Source: Acidimicrobiia bacterium (lineage in GTDB: Bacteria > Actinomycetota > Acidimicrobiia > Acidimicrobiales > Ilumatobacteraceae). From it: a stretch of DNA of 5,174 nt. The notes beneath the pieces were generated by a model. It was not told where the DNA came from. It saw nothing but the letters and a program-made list of their open reading frames with translations, and did no database searches. The translations under genes were made by a program, and so were the position numbers. Location of the stretch: positions 1 to 5,174 of the forward strand of contig RHCK01000136.1 in assembly GCA_010030605.1 (NCBI GenBank). The letters run 5' to 3'. This document shows, piece after piece, positions 4,721-5,174 of this stretch (position 1 is the stretch's first letter; every line of letters begins with the position of its first letter).

Positions 4721-5174
4721 GACGCCACCTTCATCAGTCGAGCCACCGCTTCATCGATGACTTCTTCCCGCTTGCAGAAGGCGAATCTGACCAGATGACG
4801 ACCTTCGTGTTCATGGGTCCGATCGTAGAAGACCACGTTCGGGATGCCCACCACGCCACACCGGTCGGGCAACTCACGACAGAACGCGTAACCGTCACCA
4901 TCGGGTCGCATCGACCGAATGTCGACGGTGATGAAGTACGTTCCGCTCGGCGTGTAGGCCTCGAAACCCGCCGCGCGAAGACCGGACAAGAGTCGATCAC
5001 GTTTGCGCGACAAATCGGCGGCCAATTCGATGAAGTACGAGTCCGGCAAGCGAAGGCCGACCGCAATGGCTGGTTGAAACGGACCCGAGGACACGTACGT
5101 CAGGAATTGTTTCGCCGCGCGAGCGGCCGCCACCAAGTTCGCCGGACCACAGATCCAGCCCACCTTCCATCCGG
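4717..5174 (-). CDS. PLP-dependent class I/II aminotransferase, C-terminal part (glutamine/methionine/kynurenine type)
   Basis: The 151 visible residues are the C-terminal half of a fold-type I aminotransferase whose start is beyond the right edge. The fragment opens GWKVGWICGP, the segment that follows the PLP-binding lysine by a few residues, so that lysine falls just outside the window. Next come RAAKQFLTYVSSGPFQPAIA (18-37), the P-SGTYF motif (75-80) and HLVRFAFCK (126-134), in which Arg129 should bind the substrate alpha-carboxylate. These features fit the YbdL / kynurenine aminotransferase / glutamine transaminase K group, which typically transaminates methionine, glutamine and aromatic amino acids with keto acids such as 4-methylthio-2-oxobutyrate. 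Its TGA overlaps the GTG start of the omega-amidase gene. The pair therefore probably works as one pathway: transamination with glutamine, then hydrolysis of alpha-ketoglutaramate, making the reaction irreversible. Exact substrate preference cannot be read from this half. Confidence 0.88.
   Translation of the reverse strand, partial: GWKVGWICGPANLVAAARAAKQFLTYVSSGPFQPAIAVGLRLPDSYFIELAADLSRKRDRLLSGLRAAGFEAYTPSGTYFITVDIRSMRPDGDGYAFCRELPDRCGVVGIPNVVFYDRTHEHEGRHLVRFAFCKREEVIDEAVARLMKVAS

Overview
The window looks like an ordinary, gene-dense stretch of chromosome from a moderately high-GC bacterium (GC roughly in the high 50s by eye). An actinobacterium is most likely, possibly an Acidimicrobiia-type lineage. 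The reasons are the family flavour of the genes (a NodI/DrrA-like exporter with two NodJ-like permeases, and a COG3818-like GNAT enzyme), GTG starts, and several candidate leaderless promoters of the form TANNNT + 6-8 nt + start codon. The lineage is inference from family resemblance. There is no rRNA, tRNA, mobile element, CRISPR array or phage gene, and intergenic space is minimal.

Layout. At the left edge is the 3' end of a plus-strand nucleoside 2-deoxyribosyltransferase-like gene (to 185). It converges, with 12 bp between stop codons, on a minus-strand block read from 3412 down to 198. That block holds an ABC exporter ATPase (3412-2483), a first ABC-2 permease (2481-1699, GTG start with a clear GGAGG site), a second ABC-2 permease (1702-896, 4-nt ATGA overlap) and msrA (848-198). 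The three ABC genes are translationally coupled. msrA sits 47 bp further on, and this gap carries its own candidate promoter and a perfect 7-bp palindrome.

Divergent from the ATPase, across only 51 bp, is a plus-strand GNAT acetyltransferase (3464-3949). Its stop codon directly abuts the stop of a minus-strand carbon-nitrogen hydrolase (4720-3950). The hydrolase overlaps by 4 nt (GTGA) the end of an aminotransferase that runs off the right edge (5174-4717).

How the genes work together. The aminotransferase and the nitrilase-fold amidase form a recognisable pair, the glutamine transaminase / omega-amidase route. One transaminates a keto acid with glutamine and the other hydrolyses the resulting alpha-ketoglutaramate. 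The exporter is one ATPase with two dissimilar permeases, probably working as a heterodimer; its substrate cannot be read from the sequence. MsrA repairs oxidised methionine and looks separately controllable. The GNAT enzyme has no identifiable substrate.

I found no convincing new biological system. The points most worth a second look are regulatory: the palindrome upstream of the putative leaderless msrA promoter, and the paired leaderless-type promoters in the divergent gap.
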